Part shown: positions 45,300 through 58,489 of the stretch, piece by piece | Numbering within the stretch: position 1 is the first letter of the stretch | Layout of the letters: each line of letters opens with the position of its first letter | Source: Dasypus novemcinctus | Lineage: Eukaryota > Chordata > Mammalia > Cingulata > Dasypodidae | Direction: 5' to 3' | Assembly (NCBI RefSeq): GCF_030445035.2 | Contig: NC_080675.1 | Coordinates: 66,480,544-66,544,543 of the forward strand | Length of the DNA: 64,000 nucleotides | Notes under the pieces: model-generated | Told to the model about the DNA's origin: nothing | The model's input: the letters and a program-made list of their open reading frames with translations, nothing else | Databases searched by the model: none | Program-made: the position numbers and the translations under genes

Positions 45300-46595
45300 A
45301 AAATCATTCCTACAGAAGAATTCCAAATAATTTATGCAGCTACTCTTCTCTCATGGAAGCCAAGCGTAACTCCTCACCTCTTAAGTGGGCTTCACAGAGT
45401 GACTTCTTCCCAAAAGGTATAGTATGAAAAGGGAGATCAAAGAGAGCAACTGTACAGTGAAAAAACCTGACAAACTCTACCTCATCCAGGTGATCAAAGT
45501 CAACATTAACAGTAGTAAGTCATGTCGATAGTATATACACTTGATATGAGGTGCTGAAAATGGCACTTCTGTGTTCTTTTCCCCAAAACCCTGGTCTAAT
45601 CAAGACAACATCAGAGAAATCACAATTCTACAAAATATCTATCCAGTACTCTTCAAAATTGTTGAGGCACTATAAAATTAAAAAATAAAAAACCAAGGAA
45701 AGCCAGAAAGTCTAGAGGTGCTTAGACATGATGACTAAATGAAATGTGGATTCCTGGATGTAATCTGGGGTCATAAAACACTAAAGGAATCTGAATAAAG
45801 TATTATGCAAGAAAGGATTGACTCAGCAGGCTCGGGTTGGTCAAATCCTGCACATACCAAGGAAGACTTGTCGCCAGGATGGCCCTTTGCCATCCCATGA
45901 GAAATGACCTGTGAAACCTTGGAATAGTCTGCATGGTAAGAGTGTTCTTATATGACTGAGACCTTGAGACATTCTGTACCTTTTTGACCAGGTGGTACAG
46001 TATTTTTAGGATAAGTTTATTCCAAAAATGTGATTTACGGTGAATGCCCGTTTTTGCTCTGCAGACCAGTCTGAATAACTGAGGTCAGTCTTGTGAGAGA
46101 TGCATGAATATATGCATGACCCCAATAGTAACCTTGGGCTCCAAGGCTCAGGTGAGCTTCCCCAGTTGGCAACACTTTACAAATGTTGTCTCATGTTTTG
46201 GGAATACTAAGTCTTGCTCTGTATGACCCCACAAAAATGGAACACCTGAAAATTAGTGCCTGGTTTCCTCTGTATTTCATCCCACATAACTTGTCTCTTT
46301 GCTGATTTTAATCCATATCCTTCTGCTCTAATAAACCTGAATGTAACAGTTTTTCTGAGTCCTTTGAGTCCTTCTAGCACGTTACTGAGCCTGAGCATGG
46401 TCTTGGGGACTCAATACAAGTATGGACATTGTTTAATATTAATGTATAAATATTGGTTCATTAGATGTACAAATATGTCATGTTAATATAAGATTTTAAC
46501 AGGGGAAACTGTGTATGGGAAAATTGGAATTCTTTGTACTACCTATGCAACTTTTTTTTTTTTTTGCAAAATTAAATCTATTCAAATATAAAATG
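45300..46595 (+). mobile_element. L1 3' UTR, interrupted by a solo LTR
   Basis: Left part (45300-45803): gtacagtgaaaaaacctgac, catccaggtgatcaaagtca, gtaagtcatgtcgatagtat, ctgaataaagtat. Right part (46419-46595): agtatggacattgtttaata, aatattggttcattag, ggggaaactgtgtatggg, then an A/T tail. Together they form one continuous L1 3' UTR once the insert at 45804-46418 is removed. Confidence 0.75.
45804..46418 (+). mobile_element. Solo ERV LTR (615 bp) with 5-bp target duplication
   Basis: Flanked by agtat at 45799-45803 and 46419-46423. The insert starts tatgcaag (the expected TG has become TA) and ends in ca. It has an AATAAA at 46330-46335 in tctgctctaataaacctgaa and ends with gagtccttctagcacgttac, tgagcctgagcatggtcttg, gggactc, a pattern typical of ERVL/MER21-like LTR 3' ends. 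No internal retroviral sequence is present. The class is inferred from the 5-bp duplication and the end motif. Confidence 0.75.
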
Positions 46596-49500
46596 TGTAT
46601 TACTGAGTGAAGAGTTGGCCTGAATTATAAACTCATCTTTGGTGTTTCAGTGAATTTTCCAATGATCTGTTGTCTTAACGATGTCAAATATATAGCTGGA
46701 TAACTAAAATTTAAATAGAGAATGCAACAAGGAAAAATTAATGGAGATAGGCATTTCCAATTTTCTTTTTTCATTGGCACAAAATCCTTGAAAATTCTTC
46801 AAACTTTAAGCAAATACTATATGCATGAAATAAAAAGGAATGCAAAAATATTCTACAAATTATAAAGGGCAACAATATTTAAGGATAGGAACCTCAGATG
46901 ACAACCTGCAGGATACTAAAATCTTTTGTACTATTATTTACCTAACTTCAGTTGACAAAAATTAATTCAGCATTCTGAAGCACAGAACTTACTATATAGA
47001 CACATTTTATAAAGCCTAATAATTGACAGATATTTTCAGATAAAGCTTAGAGTCTATGTGTTCCGATATTGTGTTGCATATTTCATTATTTCTGCTTAAT
47101 CCTTTATTACTGCGCATACAAAAAGGGAAAATACAAAATTCATATATGTTTATATTCTTAAGCATATATGCCCATTCTTAACTCAGGAGCAGCATTTGAA
47201 AATGTTAGAACTTGACTGTTTGAAAGTCTTCATCTTTCTTGGCCTGCATGACATAGCATTACCTGCTTGATTGAATGTGTTTTCTACTCTCAGCATCCCT
47301 GAAAATCTGGTCTATGCTTTTATACTGAGCCCTTTAACCCTTACTCAGTAAGTAATTAAAAATGTCTATTCTTCCATGTGAAAGAAAATGATCATACTCT
47401 CAAATTTAGCCTTAAATTTCTTTGCATGTGTTCTCTTTGTTCATTTGCATTGCCATCTCTTCACGGCAAATTGGGGTATAAAATTAATTGTGCTAGTTAT
47501 TCTTTCTGCAATGATACAGGCAGGTTAATTCTTTAATTTCAAATCTCCATTCTAACAATACGTGCTTAAATTTAAAAGATTTAAGAAGAATCCTGGAAAG
47601 ATAAACTTTCAAATATCTGTAAGCATCCAGAATAGAATTATTCATGTATGAGTCAGATACAGATCATTAGATCACAAAAGTTTTATACCCTCCACATCAC
47701 CAACTACCTAGAGTCCACTAATATCAAGGACATTTATATCCCCGGGTATTTAAATGGCTGATTAACTATCTTTATTTCCGCCAATTTAAGTTGACTATGC
47801 CATTTTTCTCTAACCACTTCACTAATTATTAGATAAATAGAGGTAAATTACAACAAAATGACCTCTGATTTCATTTATTAAATGTATTCATTAGCAGACA
47901 GATGGGTATGTTTAGTAAGGAATGAATATTAAGTATGAATTTTTCTTTATTTCTTGAAATAAGCTTTGGGTGTTTAATTTGGGTGTTTAAATTCATGAAT
48001 GCTCTAAGAGAAAGTGATGAAATGGGAGATAAAAAACTGAGAAGGAGTCTTTGTAAATCTGTTTCATTCAAAATGGACATGCATTAAAAACACTGCAAGC
48101 CATTTTTTAAAGCTTTCATTTTGGTGAGTTTAGCAAACCACTCTCATTATTATAGAATGGCAAGATTATAACTTACATTTAAGAAAATCCAAAATCAATG
48201 TGGCTACATTACATAGGAAATCTTCTGGTAGCCAAATACCAATCTCGATGATTTTTAAAATTCTAGAACACAACTCTAAAAAAAATAAGACTTCAAAGCA
48301 AAATTTCCAGTGTTCCTATATCAAACAGTAATTTAAAACATGGACTAATGTAAAAATGCTTTGCTTAAGTAAGCTCAATTTTGGTAGCACCACTCTTTAT
48401 ACACTATGTACTTCCATTACTTTTCTGCTATTTTTGCTCTTTAACTTATTGCAATCTTATAACACACTATTGGATAGTCAATTTCAATTTTCTGCCTTCT
48501 CTTAGCAACCACTTTATGTTTTCTTTTCATTCAGACTTTTGGAAGTGTTTTATTTTTCTTCCTGTTTCTGTTGCTTTTGCTTTTGCATGTGGGAATAGAA
48601 TTTAAGAAAGAACGTGTGAGGGGATAATGCTTATGAAGGATTATTCAAATAGAGTGTATATGTGTTCTGCCTCATATTGTCAATTTAAAACTCTAAGCAA
48701 ATTATTATTTCCTTGACTTCATGCAAATTTATAGGTTGAGCAAATGACATAAAGAAAATTGCAGAATAAAGTGAGCTCCTTCAAAATAAAGGAAGAGCAA
48801 CTGTATCTCCACTCAGGAAATCTTTATCCTTTTGGGAATTTTTGAAAAGAAAAAAACATTGGGAGATGTAGGGATAAGCTTGGTATTGATCTGTCTTGGC
48901 TTCCCATCAACTTTGGACAATTAATCATTCAAAAAATATGCAGCATCTTTCAATATTTCTCTCCAACAAATTAGAAAATATCTTTCTGATATTTTTCCTC
49001 TATCTTCATCTTTTTTCTATACCACCGTATGTCCCTAAATTAACATGCCAAAATACAGTGTACCCATACTTTTCTCAGTTTACTTAGAAATTTGATATTT
49101 AAGATAGTTAGACGGCATTTTAGATGATAATATAAAAAGTTATCAGTAATAATGTCAAAACTTTTTTGCAATGTTGATATGTAACTGATAGCATTTCCAT
49201 AAATTACTACATTAATTAATATTGTCAGTGTCTACCATATTTGTGCTTTCTATTTATCTTGCCTTTCCTTTGCCTTTTATTCCCTCCTTTCCTGTCTTCA
49301 CATGGATTAGCCAAATTATTATCTTCCTTTTCTCTGTTCTTAATTGATTCAAAATTTCTATCATTTGATTTATTGCACTTAACATATTTGCATGTGTGTT
49401 TGGTTTAAAAACGTCTAAACTTAATCTTTAAATTCTTAGACAAGAACTTTAGACTGTTGAGACCTTAATCAGTCCCCTTATCCGTCATGTCTTATGTTGT

Positions 49501-49599
49501 TTAGGAATTTAGTCCCATCTTATTTCTGAATACCTTGAACTAATTATTATTATTTGTTTTGTTTATAGAGAGTCAATGTTTCTTTGGCTATACCTAGAT
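46596..49599. other. No recognisable feature
   Basis: Three kilobases of AT-rich unassigned sequence. The short frames (61-76 codons) have no domain signature. Confidence 0.5.
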
Positions 49600-50460
49600 A
49601 TTTGCTAACATTTTCCCACTATTCCTTAACTTTCAGTTTTAGAGTCTTGGGTCTATCACCCTCTTCACTAAGTACAACAACCTTTAAAAATCTCTTCAAT
49701 GAGAGTAGCAAACAGATGCCATTATTTATGCCTTATTCTTGAATGATAGCTTAGCTAAATTTAAATTTTAAGATTAACAGCATTTTTCTCATATTTAAAA
49801 TATTTAATGCCTGTATCTTATGTTGTTGTTTTTCTTAAAGATAGTTGAGAAATCTAGTAGCTTTGTGGGTGAATTCTTTTCCCTGACTATTTGAGTCTCT
49901 CTATGTGTTTAATATTCTGCGTCATGGTCACAATGTGTCAAATGTAGATGTAGATGTAAATGTTTCATTATTTTCACCTTAAAACTCAGTATTTCACCAT
50001 CTCTGGAATTTTTTTTTTTAGATATTACTTCTAAAATATTAGCTTTTTCCAGTTTTATCTATTTTCTCCATCTTGAAAATCTAATTAGATTCATGTTAAA
50101 TCTTGTCATTTTATTCTCTGTCTCTTTGGAACTTTCTTTTATATTTCTTGTTTCTTTGACTCTCTGTGCCACATTTCCATAATTTCTTCCGGACTGTCTT
50201 TCAGTTAGTTCACTCATCCCATTTTCAGATCTGTCTTATCTGTAGTTTAAGCCAATAGATTTTAGTTCCAATAATTAAGTCTTTATCCTATAAGTTATTT
50301 TCCAAATTTATCTTAATTTTCCTTATATCTTTTTTCAAGATTTTAAAATATTTTGCCTCTGATTTTGTTAAATTCAAGGATAAATGCTATGATGTTTACT
50401 CATTTAATTTCACACTATTAATTACTCATGGGTCTAATTTTAATGTTTGCTATTTATACT
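49600..50460 (-). repeat. Possible old L1-type (5' region) fragment
   Basis: T-rich text such as tccagttttatctattttct, ctttggaactttcttttata and gttagttcactcatcccatt has the character of antisense L1 5' or HAL1 sequence. The match is by style more than by aligned words, so this is weak. Confidence 0.3.
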
Positions 50461-51112
50461 AAATTCCAGCAGGAATGAAAAATATAAAACATTTGATGTT
50501 GAATTCCACATAAACATTGATCTTTGGTCCTTCTATGTAAGAATTTACTGTGGAGGTAAAACTGCAAAAATATGGAAAAAAATCTTCATAAATTAACATG
50601 ACATTGTTTTTACAGGCAAAATTTTGGAAATGATGGAAATGTCCCTATAGATATTGGTTGAATAACCTAAAGTATAGCCATACAGTATGGATATGTGTGT
50701 ATGTGTATTTGTGTTTTCCAGTGCATATATCTGCTGATTTTTATAAAAAGAGACACAGGAATAATGAACCAGAAACTAACTGAATTTATTATCTATGGCT
50801 TGAATATTTGGCCATAATGTTTTCTCTTTCATTATTCTTCTTTATTACTAATATTTAAAGAACTAATGTGTGATATAAAATTCCTCATATTTTTCCATAA
50901 AAAGTTCATCCACAGTTAAAGCTCACATGGCTCATTTAAAATGAAGTAACCACTTAAATTAATATATCCTTAATGCGTAATTTCATATAATCACTGTATA
51001 ATTTCTTTTAGTCTTTAATATGTTTATTAATTTGTCTGAGTTAGCCCATCTCTCTTTGTTTCATGTTTAATTCCAGAAAATATCTAATTATTAATAAGAC
51101 TAACCAGATATG
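50461..51112. other. No recognisable feature
   Basis: AT-rich unassigned sequence. Confidence 0.5.
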
Positions 51113-51117
51113 GTGTT

Positions 51118-51793
51118 TGTATTAGTCAACCAAAGGGGTGCTGATGCAAAGTACCAGAAATCTGTTGGCTTTCATAAAGGTATTTATTTGGGGTAAAAGC
51201 TTACAATTACATGGCCCTGAAGAGTCCAACTCAAGGTTACTTCCTCACGCTAGTCTGTTGCCATGTGTTGAGCCAAGATGGCGGGTGGTCTCTGCCTGGT
51301 CTCTCCTTCCTTCTTTATCTTAAGGTTCTGTGGTCTCTTAAGGTTCTTTCAATCTCAGCAATAGGCTGGAATAGGGCCTGTTTCTTTCTGGGCCTTTTCA
51401 GCTGCTCTGTTCTCTTCCACTGCAAACTATCATGGGAATGGCTCATCTCTCTTTCCAGGGTTCTACCTGTTTGAGCCTTCTACTCTCTGTTACATGGCAG
51501 GACCAAAATGACCAAGTTCTCTCCTTTTCCATTTCTAATGAGCTCTATCTCTTTTCTTGTGTCTTCTTGAGTGAGTGTCCATTTATATAGGCCCACTATG
51601 GGGGTGGGGACAGAATCTGAACCATGCCCTTCTGACATGGTCAACTCAAAGCCCTAACCTTGACAGGTAATTTAATCAAGACAGGTCAGCTGAGTCTAAT
51701 GCATTCAAAGGGCATCATACCCAGAGGAACAGGTCAGTTTACAAATAAAATCTTTCTCTTTTTCTGGATTCATGAATAATATCAAATGCCACA
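51118..51793 (-). mobile_element. MaLR-like solo LTR, complete
   Basis: 676 bp from tgtattagtcaaccaaaggg to atatcaaatgccaca, in the same family as 25365-25846 (shared ggtgctgatgcaaagtacca, tatttatttggggta). On the minus strand the AATAAA equivalent lies near the left end (ataaata at about 51180). Flanks gtgtt (51113-51117) and gtggt (51794-51798) are a 5-bp duplication with one change. Frames at 51138-51474 are not genes. Confidence 0.75.
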
Positions 51794-51798
51794 GTGGT

Positions 51799-53339
51799 AA
51801 AACATGTATTTAGCTTCATTAATATCACCTATATTTAAGAATTCATATTGTATTATTTTCAATTGAAACATCTTGCAATATTTCTCTCCAACCAATATAG
51901 AGCACTATTTGATTGCACAATTAAAGTCTATGACTCTGGCCCATAAGGAATTCAGAATCTTCCTGGACTAAGGAATATCCAAGAAAAAGAATATGATTTG
52001 GTGAGTAAAGAAACATGAGTAATGATTGATCCACTTTTGAACCTACAGTCCAATAGTAGCAGAAAACACAAAGAAGCATTTCCTTGACTATCTATTAATA
52101 AACCATAAAGTAGTGCCTAAAAGACTAAATTACATTACATCATTAGATAATAGTACCCTTGCTATTAGAAAGTTAAGGGTCAAAATGAATATTCTTTTAC
52201 TACTCCAACTTAAGTTCTTGGAAATCTTTTTAAATTATTACTTCTGCTGCATAGTTTCTTTTCCCTTCATGTAGCTCCTTCTATTTCCTTTCAGCCACAG
52301 ACTCAGAAATGTAACCTATGCTTGCTTTGTATATTTCTCCTTCACATCTCAATCCTCTGCAGGTTGAGTCCTATGATACCATATGTTGAAATTTCCCAAA
52401 ATATTTACAGATGGCCCACTAATTGAAAATGATCTTACTTCAGAAACAAAAGTGGAGAATACATGTGTTCAAATCACTATAGCTGGGTAAAAGTAGTCAC
52501 ATGGGAGAAATTTTTATTTTGTGAATGCTCATCATAAATCCTGTAAATTTTAATTTCCATCTAAATTATATCTAAGAATCGAAAGCAACATAATTTTCTG
52601 TCCCTGTGTTAAACAATAATGAGACCAATAGAGAATAATTGAGTTGCTCCTTTCAGGAAATATGTGTTCCATGAAGATAAGACTAAGTACTAATAAAACA
52701 GCTTACTTATCAAGTCTAATAGCTTGGTTATATACCCTAACTGTTCTAATGGACAGCTTTCTCCTCAAGATACTTCAAGACCCTCACCCCAATGCCCCCA
52801 CCAATTCATGTCATGAACTTTGCCCAATCTTCAACACAATTTATTACCACCATGCAGGGCTGGCTACCTAATTTGTGGAGACCAGTATAAAATGAAAATT
52901 CTGAGTTCTTTGTTCAAAGAGCAAAAGATGCCACTAAAGTACTAAATATAAAGCTTTTTCCTTTCTTCTATAGTCTAGAGTTTTCATGATGTTTTCATGT
53001 AATAAAATAAATGCTGCTTCATTTAACTGTTAATATTTAACTGTTTTTATTTTACTTCTTGATATGTGCATATTCTACTAACACTCTAACTTTATTAATG
53101 AGTAAGGAAGAACTGAACAGAAAGGACATATGAGTTGCTCAGTATTTCCCTTTCAGTGTAAGTGGTTCGCTAATATGAGGAAGTAATACAACCAAGGAGG
53201 ATATGGTAGGATTCTTTAGTTATGTTTCATAGAACACAACTTCTTTCCACATTTGAAATAAGTTCTAGTTTGAACAGAAAATGTGTTCTCTTGAGACTTG
53301 TCCATGCCTGCACTTATTCAGGTACACTTAATGTGATTA
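51799..53339. other. No recognisable feature
   Basis: Unassigned sequence of ordinary AT-rich composition. Confidence 0.5.
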
Positions 53340-53830
53340 CCTTGTACTAGCTTTGAGTCTCATGCTTGCTGAACTCCATGCATTGTGAGTCTATTGGCAT
53401 TCAGTGTTCTTGTAGTATCCTGAACCTAAATGTGAGTGGAGCAACAACTGCAGACATGCTTATGGTGTTTACCTACTCTGCTCACGTGTGTGCACAACTG
53501 CCCAATCATACTTCACTTATAAAACATAGGCTTAATGATAATATTATTAAGAATTTCAAGATGGAAACAGCAGAGCATTAAATCAAGAATGGGCCCTTCT
53601 GAGGTTCTCATGGCTGCAAGACACAACTCAAAACTCACCTATCCCACCCCCAAAAGTCCTATAAATAACCTTCTTTCATATCCTCCTTTAGAGACTAAGG
53701 ATTTTTGTCTTTGATTTTTCAGGGTGCTGCTCTCCCTTGCTAGAGAAAATTTAATAAGTTTGGCTTTACTTGATCAACAGGTTTACTTGGCAGCTCTTAC
53801 AGGAGACTTTAATCCTGAAAATTTAGAATA
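53340..53830 (+). mobile_element. Possible old solo LTR
   Basis: A TATA-like cctataaataacc (about 53659-53671) is followed 90 bases later by a gctgctctcccttgctagag block and aatttaataagtttggcttt, the arrangement seen at LTR promoter and polyadenylation regions. No target duplication or clear ends found. Confidence 0.3.
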
Positions 53831-54349
53831 AAATTTGTGATCCAACATTAAGAAGTGCATATGATATTATGGCATGCAATTTATGTACTAATCTTACTCA
53901 CAGTCCATCTATTCTTTCTGTTGTTTTTCCTTAGTCTTATTTTTGATACATTTTTAATGTGAGGTTGTCCAGCTTTATTTTATGCCTTTTTTAGTACATT
54001 AACTTAAATCCTCCTTAGAATGAGACAGACTATTAGTAAAGTTTTTAAAAATAAAAGCACTATGTGATTTACCACACACACATATATACAGATATGAAGG
54101 TTATATACTGTTTTATATTCCTCTCTCTTTGGAAATGATGGTAGCCTTTCACAAGTGAGACTAAGGGAATAGCTCTGGTATATGTCAGGATGCTATGTTG
54201 TATTGTCCACAGTGGGTTTGTTTCACTCAATATGAATGAGGTTATCTCTTTACTGTTTCATGGTGTTAGTTGCTGAATTTTTAGCTGTATGTATTTTTTT
54301 TAAATGTTCTATGTATGAACAATCTATGGTATGAAACATTGATTTATTT
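53831..54349. other. No recognisable feature
   Basis: AT-rich, with a short acacacacata run near 54076. Confidence 0.45.
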
Positions 54350-54700
54350 TTCATTATCTCTGTTTCTCATTCTTTGCTTTTTTTCTGCCTACACCACTCG
54401 TTCCTCTCCTAACAGGTAACCAGTATTACTAACCTGTTGATTCTTCTTCCATAACTTCTTATAATCATGTAATCATACTCAAAAACAAATAGAAATACAT
54501 ACAGTTTTGTCTTTGACTTTGTTATACAAAACAAAAGCAAGAATCATTATATACGTACATATTTTGCTTTTCTAATATAAAATAGTACATTGTGAAAACC
54601 CCTTCCAAGTTAGCCAGTTATAGATCTAGTTCACATTGTTTAATAGACACTCACATGGTTTCCTAGTTTCCTTTTATAGTTGTTTCCTTTTTAAATCTAA
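54350..54700 (-). mobile_element. Possible L1 3' region fragment, antisense
   Basis: Order of words: ctcctaacaggtaaccagta, ttcttataatcatgtaatca, ttttgcttttctaatataaa, acattgtgaaaaccccttcc, tagacactcacatggtttcc resembles antisense of an older L1 3' UTR. Diverged. Confidence 0.4.
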
Positions 54701-55454
54701 AGCTTTCTACAGAGGATTTGGGAGTGCTTGGAAAACTAGTGGTTTGGTATCATAATAATTTCTAGTGATAAAGAAACAAAAAGTCACTTGTTTCATAGCA
54801 TCCTGGCTTAATTTTTTTTTTTTAATGATGGGAGATTCTGTTTCTACTAAAGTCCTTGTCCAAAAATATCAGAAGATAGGAAAAATGAATATAAACTGTC
54901 AAGAAGTCATTCAATTAGTTTTTCTAGTTGTTAAGGTTATGAATTCTATTTACCTATTCTAAGACTTGGTGGAACTAGAATTCACTCAGTCCTGATCGGT
55001 GTGCCAGAAAGAATCTCTAAGGCAGCATCCAGAAGGCAATTCAACATATTTGTTTTCAACTTCCATTATAATCCCAGCACCCAGACTTGGCCTTATTACA
55101 TAAATTTCCCTACCTTACTATTATCACCTGGGATTACACAAACATTGTTCCCTCATGCCATAAAGCAGGCAGAACCAACTTGTTCACATTCCATTTCCAT
55201 TATTCTTTATAATTGGTATATCTTGCTTTTCATCCTTTGGCTGTAAAGTGAAGTCACAGTTTTTTATTTTTTATTTTTTATTTTGTCAGAGTGAATAATT
55301 CGTAGTCCCCATCTGTGCATCATTCTTCCTTTTTTGGAGACTTTCCTCTCATGAGAGCTTCTGGATTCTCTAAATTAGTTAAGCTTTAGAATAATTACTC
55401 ATGTCTTTAAAAGAAACCAGAAAACATTCTACCTCAGGGTTCCATTAAAACATA
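54701..55454. other. No recognisable feature
   Basis: Unassigned, with an (ATTTTT)n run at about 55258-55282. Confidence 0.5.
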
Positions 55455-55760
55455 GTGAGGTGGCAGAAAGGCTTCCCAAAGATGTCCACACCCTAATCCC
55501 TGGGACCTAAAAATATGTTACACGTCAAAAGGGATTTTGTAGATGTATTTGTTACAGACCTAGATTATCCTTGTGGAGCCAATCTAATCACATGAACCCT
55601 TAAAAGTAGAGGACTTTCTATGATTGGAGTCAGAAAGATATGGTGGAGAAAGAGGCAAGAGTGTTGCAGTGGAAGGGGAAGTCAGGTATACTCAGATATG
55701 CATGAGTAGGATTTCATGCATGTGCAGTTGCTGGATCAGAGATGTAGGGGCCTGTGTGCA
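55455..55760 (+). mobile_element. MLT1-type LTR fragment
   Basis: Order of words: cttcccaaagatgtccacac, cctaatccctgggacctaaa, tatgttacacgtcaaaaggg, attttgtagatgtatttgtt, gccaatctaatcacatgaac, ccttaaaagtagaggacttt is the 5'-middle of an MLT1 LTR. The right boundary is uncertain. Confidence 0.75.
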
Positions 55761-55919
55761 AAAACTAGAGAGCTGATAGCTAGAGAGGAAAGGGGGATCT
55801 CAGTACTATAACTGCAAGAGAACTGTATTCTGCCAATAACTTGAGGAATCTCAGGGAAGTGTTCTTAGAGGAAGTGATGGTTAATAGCATCTTAATTTAG
55901 GAGATTTAAAGGAAGAATA

Positions 55920-56360
55920 ACTGGGGCATTGAGGGAGGTACAGGTGGAAAGTAAAGAGTGGAGGGTGATAGGGAGAGAGGGAGATGTGAAAGATGAAAAT
56001 GCAGGGAATAGCAGCATTCCAGGCAGGGGGAACCAGTTGCCTGTGCACATCATGGGAATTGAAGATTAAACTGGAATGTGAAGTGGGGACAATTCATGTA
56101 GGGCTTCTAAACCCTGCTAAAATTAGTTACTATTCTGTTTGATGGGAGTCATTGGGCAGTCATTTTCCAGTGAGAGAACAACCAGATTTCATTTGCCTGT
56201 TAGGAAAATTCCTCTGATGATTTGATGGATTAGAAAGGGTATATCGTTATTAGGTAAGCATTTGGGAAAGAAGGACTATATCAGGTGAGAGAGATGAGGA
56301 CCTGAATTTAAGCAATGGCAGAAATGGTATTTAGGAATGGCTAGATTCCAAAGATATTTT
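55920..56360 (+). repeat. Possible ancient interspersed repeat
   Basis: Order of words: cattccaggcagggggaacc, catgtagggcttctaaaccc, gatgggagtcattgggcagt, gagagatgaggacctgaatt follows a widespread old mammalian repeat with gcattccaggcagagggaac and gcagggccttgtaggcc blocks. I cannot name it safely. Confidence 0.4.
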
Positions 56361-56454
56361 GAGTATGTAATGTATACTTTATTGTGACCGTTTGGGTGCC
56401 TGTGTCATACAAGGAGAAGAAGGAATATTTTCTGAAGTAATCCAGAAATCAGTT

Positions 56455-56550
56455 GTGTGATTTATTTAATTAAATAAATTATTAAAAATAATTATTAAAA
56501 ATAAATTAATTATTTAAGATAAAAACAAAACAAAACAAAAACACACACCA
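56455..56550. repeat. AT-rich low-complexity stretch with (AAAAC)n
   Basis: Overlapping aaataaatt units, then aaaacaaaacaaaacaaaaa and acacacacc. Confidence 0.8.
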
Positions 56551-58044
56551 CAAATGCTAATCCAGTTTACAACAAGAAATCCAATCTCTTCAAGTCTAAT
56601 GTACTGGTATCCTTAACTCTCAATTTCACTTGAATTTCCCCAAACACCATTCATATACCACAGGACAGCAAGTTATAATGAAGGTTTGGAATGACAGAGG
56701 AGTGTTAGTTATGTCATTGTCCTAAAAAAATAATAATTTACAAGTTAAATAGTACTTAATTTATTAAATAGTACTTAATTAAGCAAATCCTTCATAGGAA
56801 TTTCTTCTTGACTTCCATTCTCAGCAGAATCCTGGTTAGCACCCCATTACTCATACCTCTCTTTTGTGCTATGCCATGATCATAATTTCTTTTATTTAGC
56901 AGATCAGTTAGGCCAACTCTATATGTTGTTAGCACTCATCCATTGCTTTCCAAATATATTGAGAACAAATTTACTTTTCCCCATGGGAAATTTATTCACA
57001 TTTGGTGAAATATTTGTGCTCCTTAAAAGTGTTTGGAAAATGCTGAGTCAGATGTTTGGTAATTTTCAAGGAATTAGCACAATTCTTTGAAAAGAGTTTT
57101 GAGAGGGAGGTTCAGTAGTTTAATTTAGGATTTAAAGAAAACTGGAATACCCAACGAGCAACCCGATAAAAAAAAAAAGGTGGATCTAAAAGCCTAAAAG
57201 TGAGGTCAAGGTTTGAGATAAAGTTAGATTTGGACAAAGAGCCATATTTCTTTTTGTGATTACATCCTTTTCTCCTCCAAAGCATGACTCATATGCTTTT
57301 GCTATTATCCTTTTATTCATATGTTTACCTTTCATTTGTTCTATAGTGTACGTTTTTATGATTTCCTCTTTAGTCTTAAGAATTTGAAGTTTCATTGCAA
57401 GAGAGACACACTTCAACACAGACTAGAAAAGGGAATTGGGTGTTGCTTTGCATTAATTACTCCATAGAATCATTTTCACATCTCCAAATCAAAGTCCTCC
57501 CCATTTAGTACCAACTTTACTTCTTGCCTTGAAAATTAATCTTTTTAGCTATAAACACAATAGGGTTAAAAACCAAAAACTGAAGCTGAAAACGTTCTTC
57601 ATACAGTTTTTAGGAATAAGAATCTACTGTTAACACTGATTTTTAAAGATTTTTCAGGCTAAAAGTTTATCTTCCATATATATATATTTTTGGAATAACA
57701 TACTAGGTTCTCTTTTTCCAGACATTTAAATTGATTATAGCTCATGTATTGATACTCACTTGTACTTTAGACGTATTTAACGATTTATCAGTCTGCATTT
57801 GTTGAACTGGAGTAGACAAACAGTGTCAGTGCATAAAACAGAGTACGGAAAAGAAGCCAAGAAATACAGGTGGACTCTTTTTAAAGAGTTTCTCTTTTGC
57901 CATCTGAGTGGAATCAGTGAGATAGTTTGCAATATTGCTGAACCACTGAATTAGGACAAAATAGAAAACATTTTATCACATGCACAAAACTGATACATCT
58001 GTCTGTGTTTGTGTACAAGATAGTGAAAATCTATATTTTGTTTT
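56551..58044. other. No recognisable feature
   Basis: Unassigned. Short (TA)n at about 57677-57690. The frames at 56866 and 57186 have no family signature. Confidence 0.5.
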
Positions 58045-58489
58045 TGTAGGGACATGAAATGCCCACTGTCCCTTCCCATTAGTTATTTGCTTAGGTTGCT
58101 GGAAAGGGCAGGATGGAACTGGCCCAGCAATCCTTCCTGGAATGCTCCCCCACAGTGCACACAGGACCCTAGTCAAAGGAATCATTAACCTGCGTACGTG
58201 CAGCACTTCACTGTTCTGGGAACACACATGATTCCTCCCATATGCACACACTCACTGTTAATAATTCTCCAGCCTACATGCATCTTTGAGCTGCTCTAAG
58301 CAGTAACTAGACCCCCTCTTTGTGCTGTCTAGCCCTATATAATCTTTGTTTTCCCTCTGTATGTGTGTGATTGCTACCCGGTGGCCATCATAGGACATAC
58401 AAGTAAATAAATGGCATGGCAGCTGCTAGCTTTCTGTGTGATTTCTTTGGAATATCAAAAGTATTCAGTCTGCTTTCCCTGGCTCAACA
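58045..58489 (+). mobile_element. Candidate solo ERV LTR
   Basis: A block with distinctly higher GC starts tgtagggacatgaaatgccc and may end ggctcaaca. A TATA box (tatataa, 58336-58342) is followed 64 bases later by AATAAA (58406-58411) and a short U5-like part, the order of a retroviral LTR on the plus strand. The ends are chosen on TG/CA and no target duplication is evident. Confidence 0.5.
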
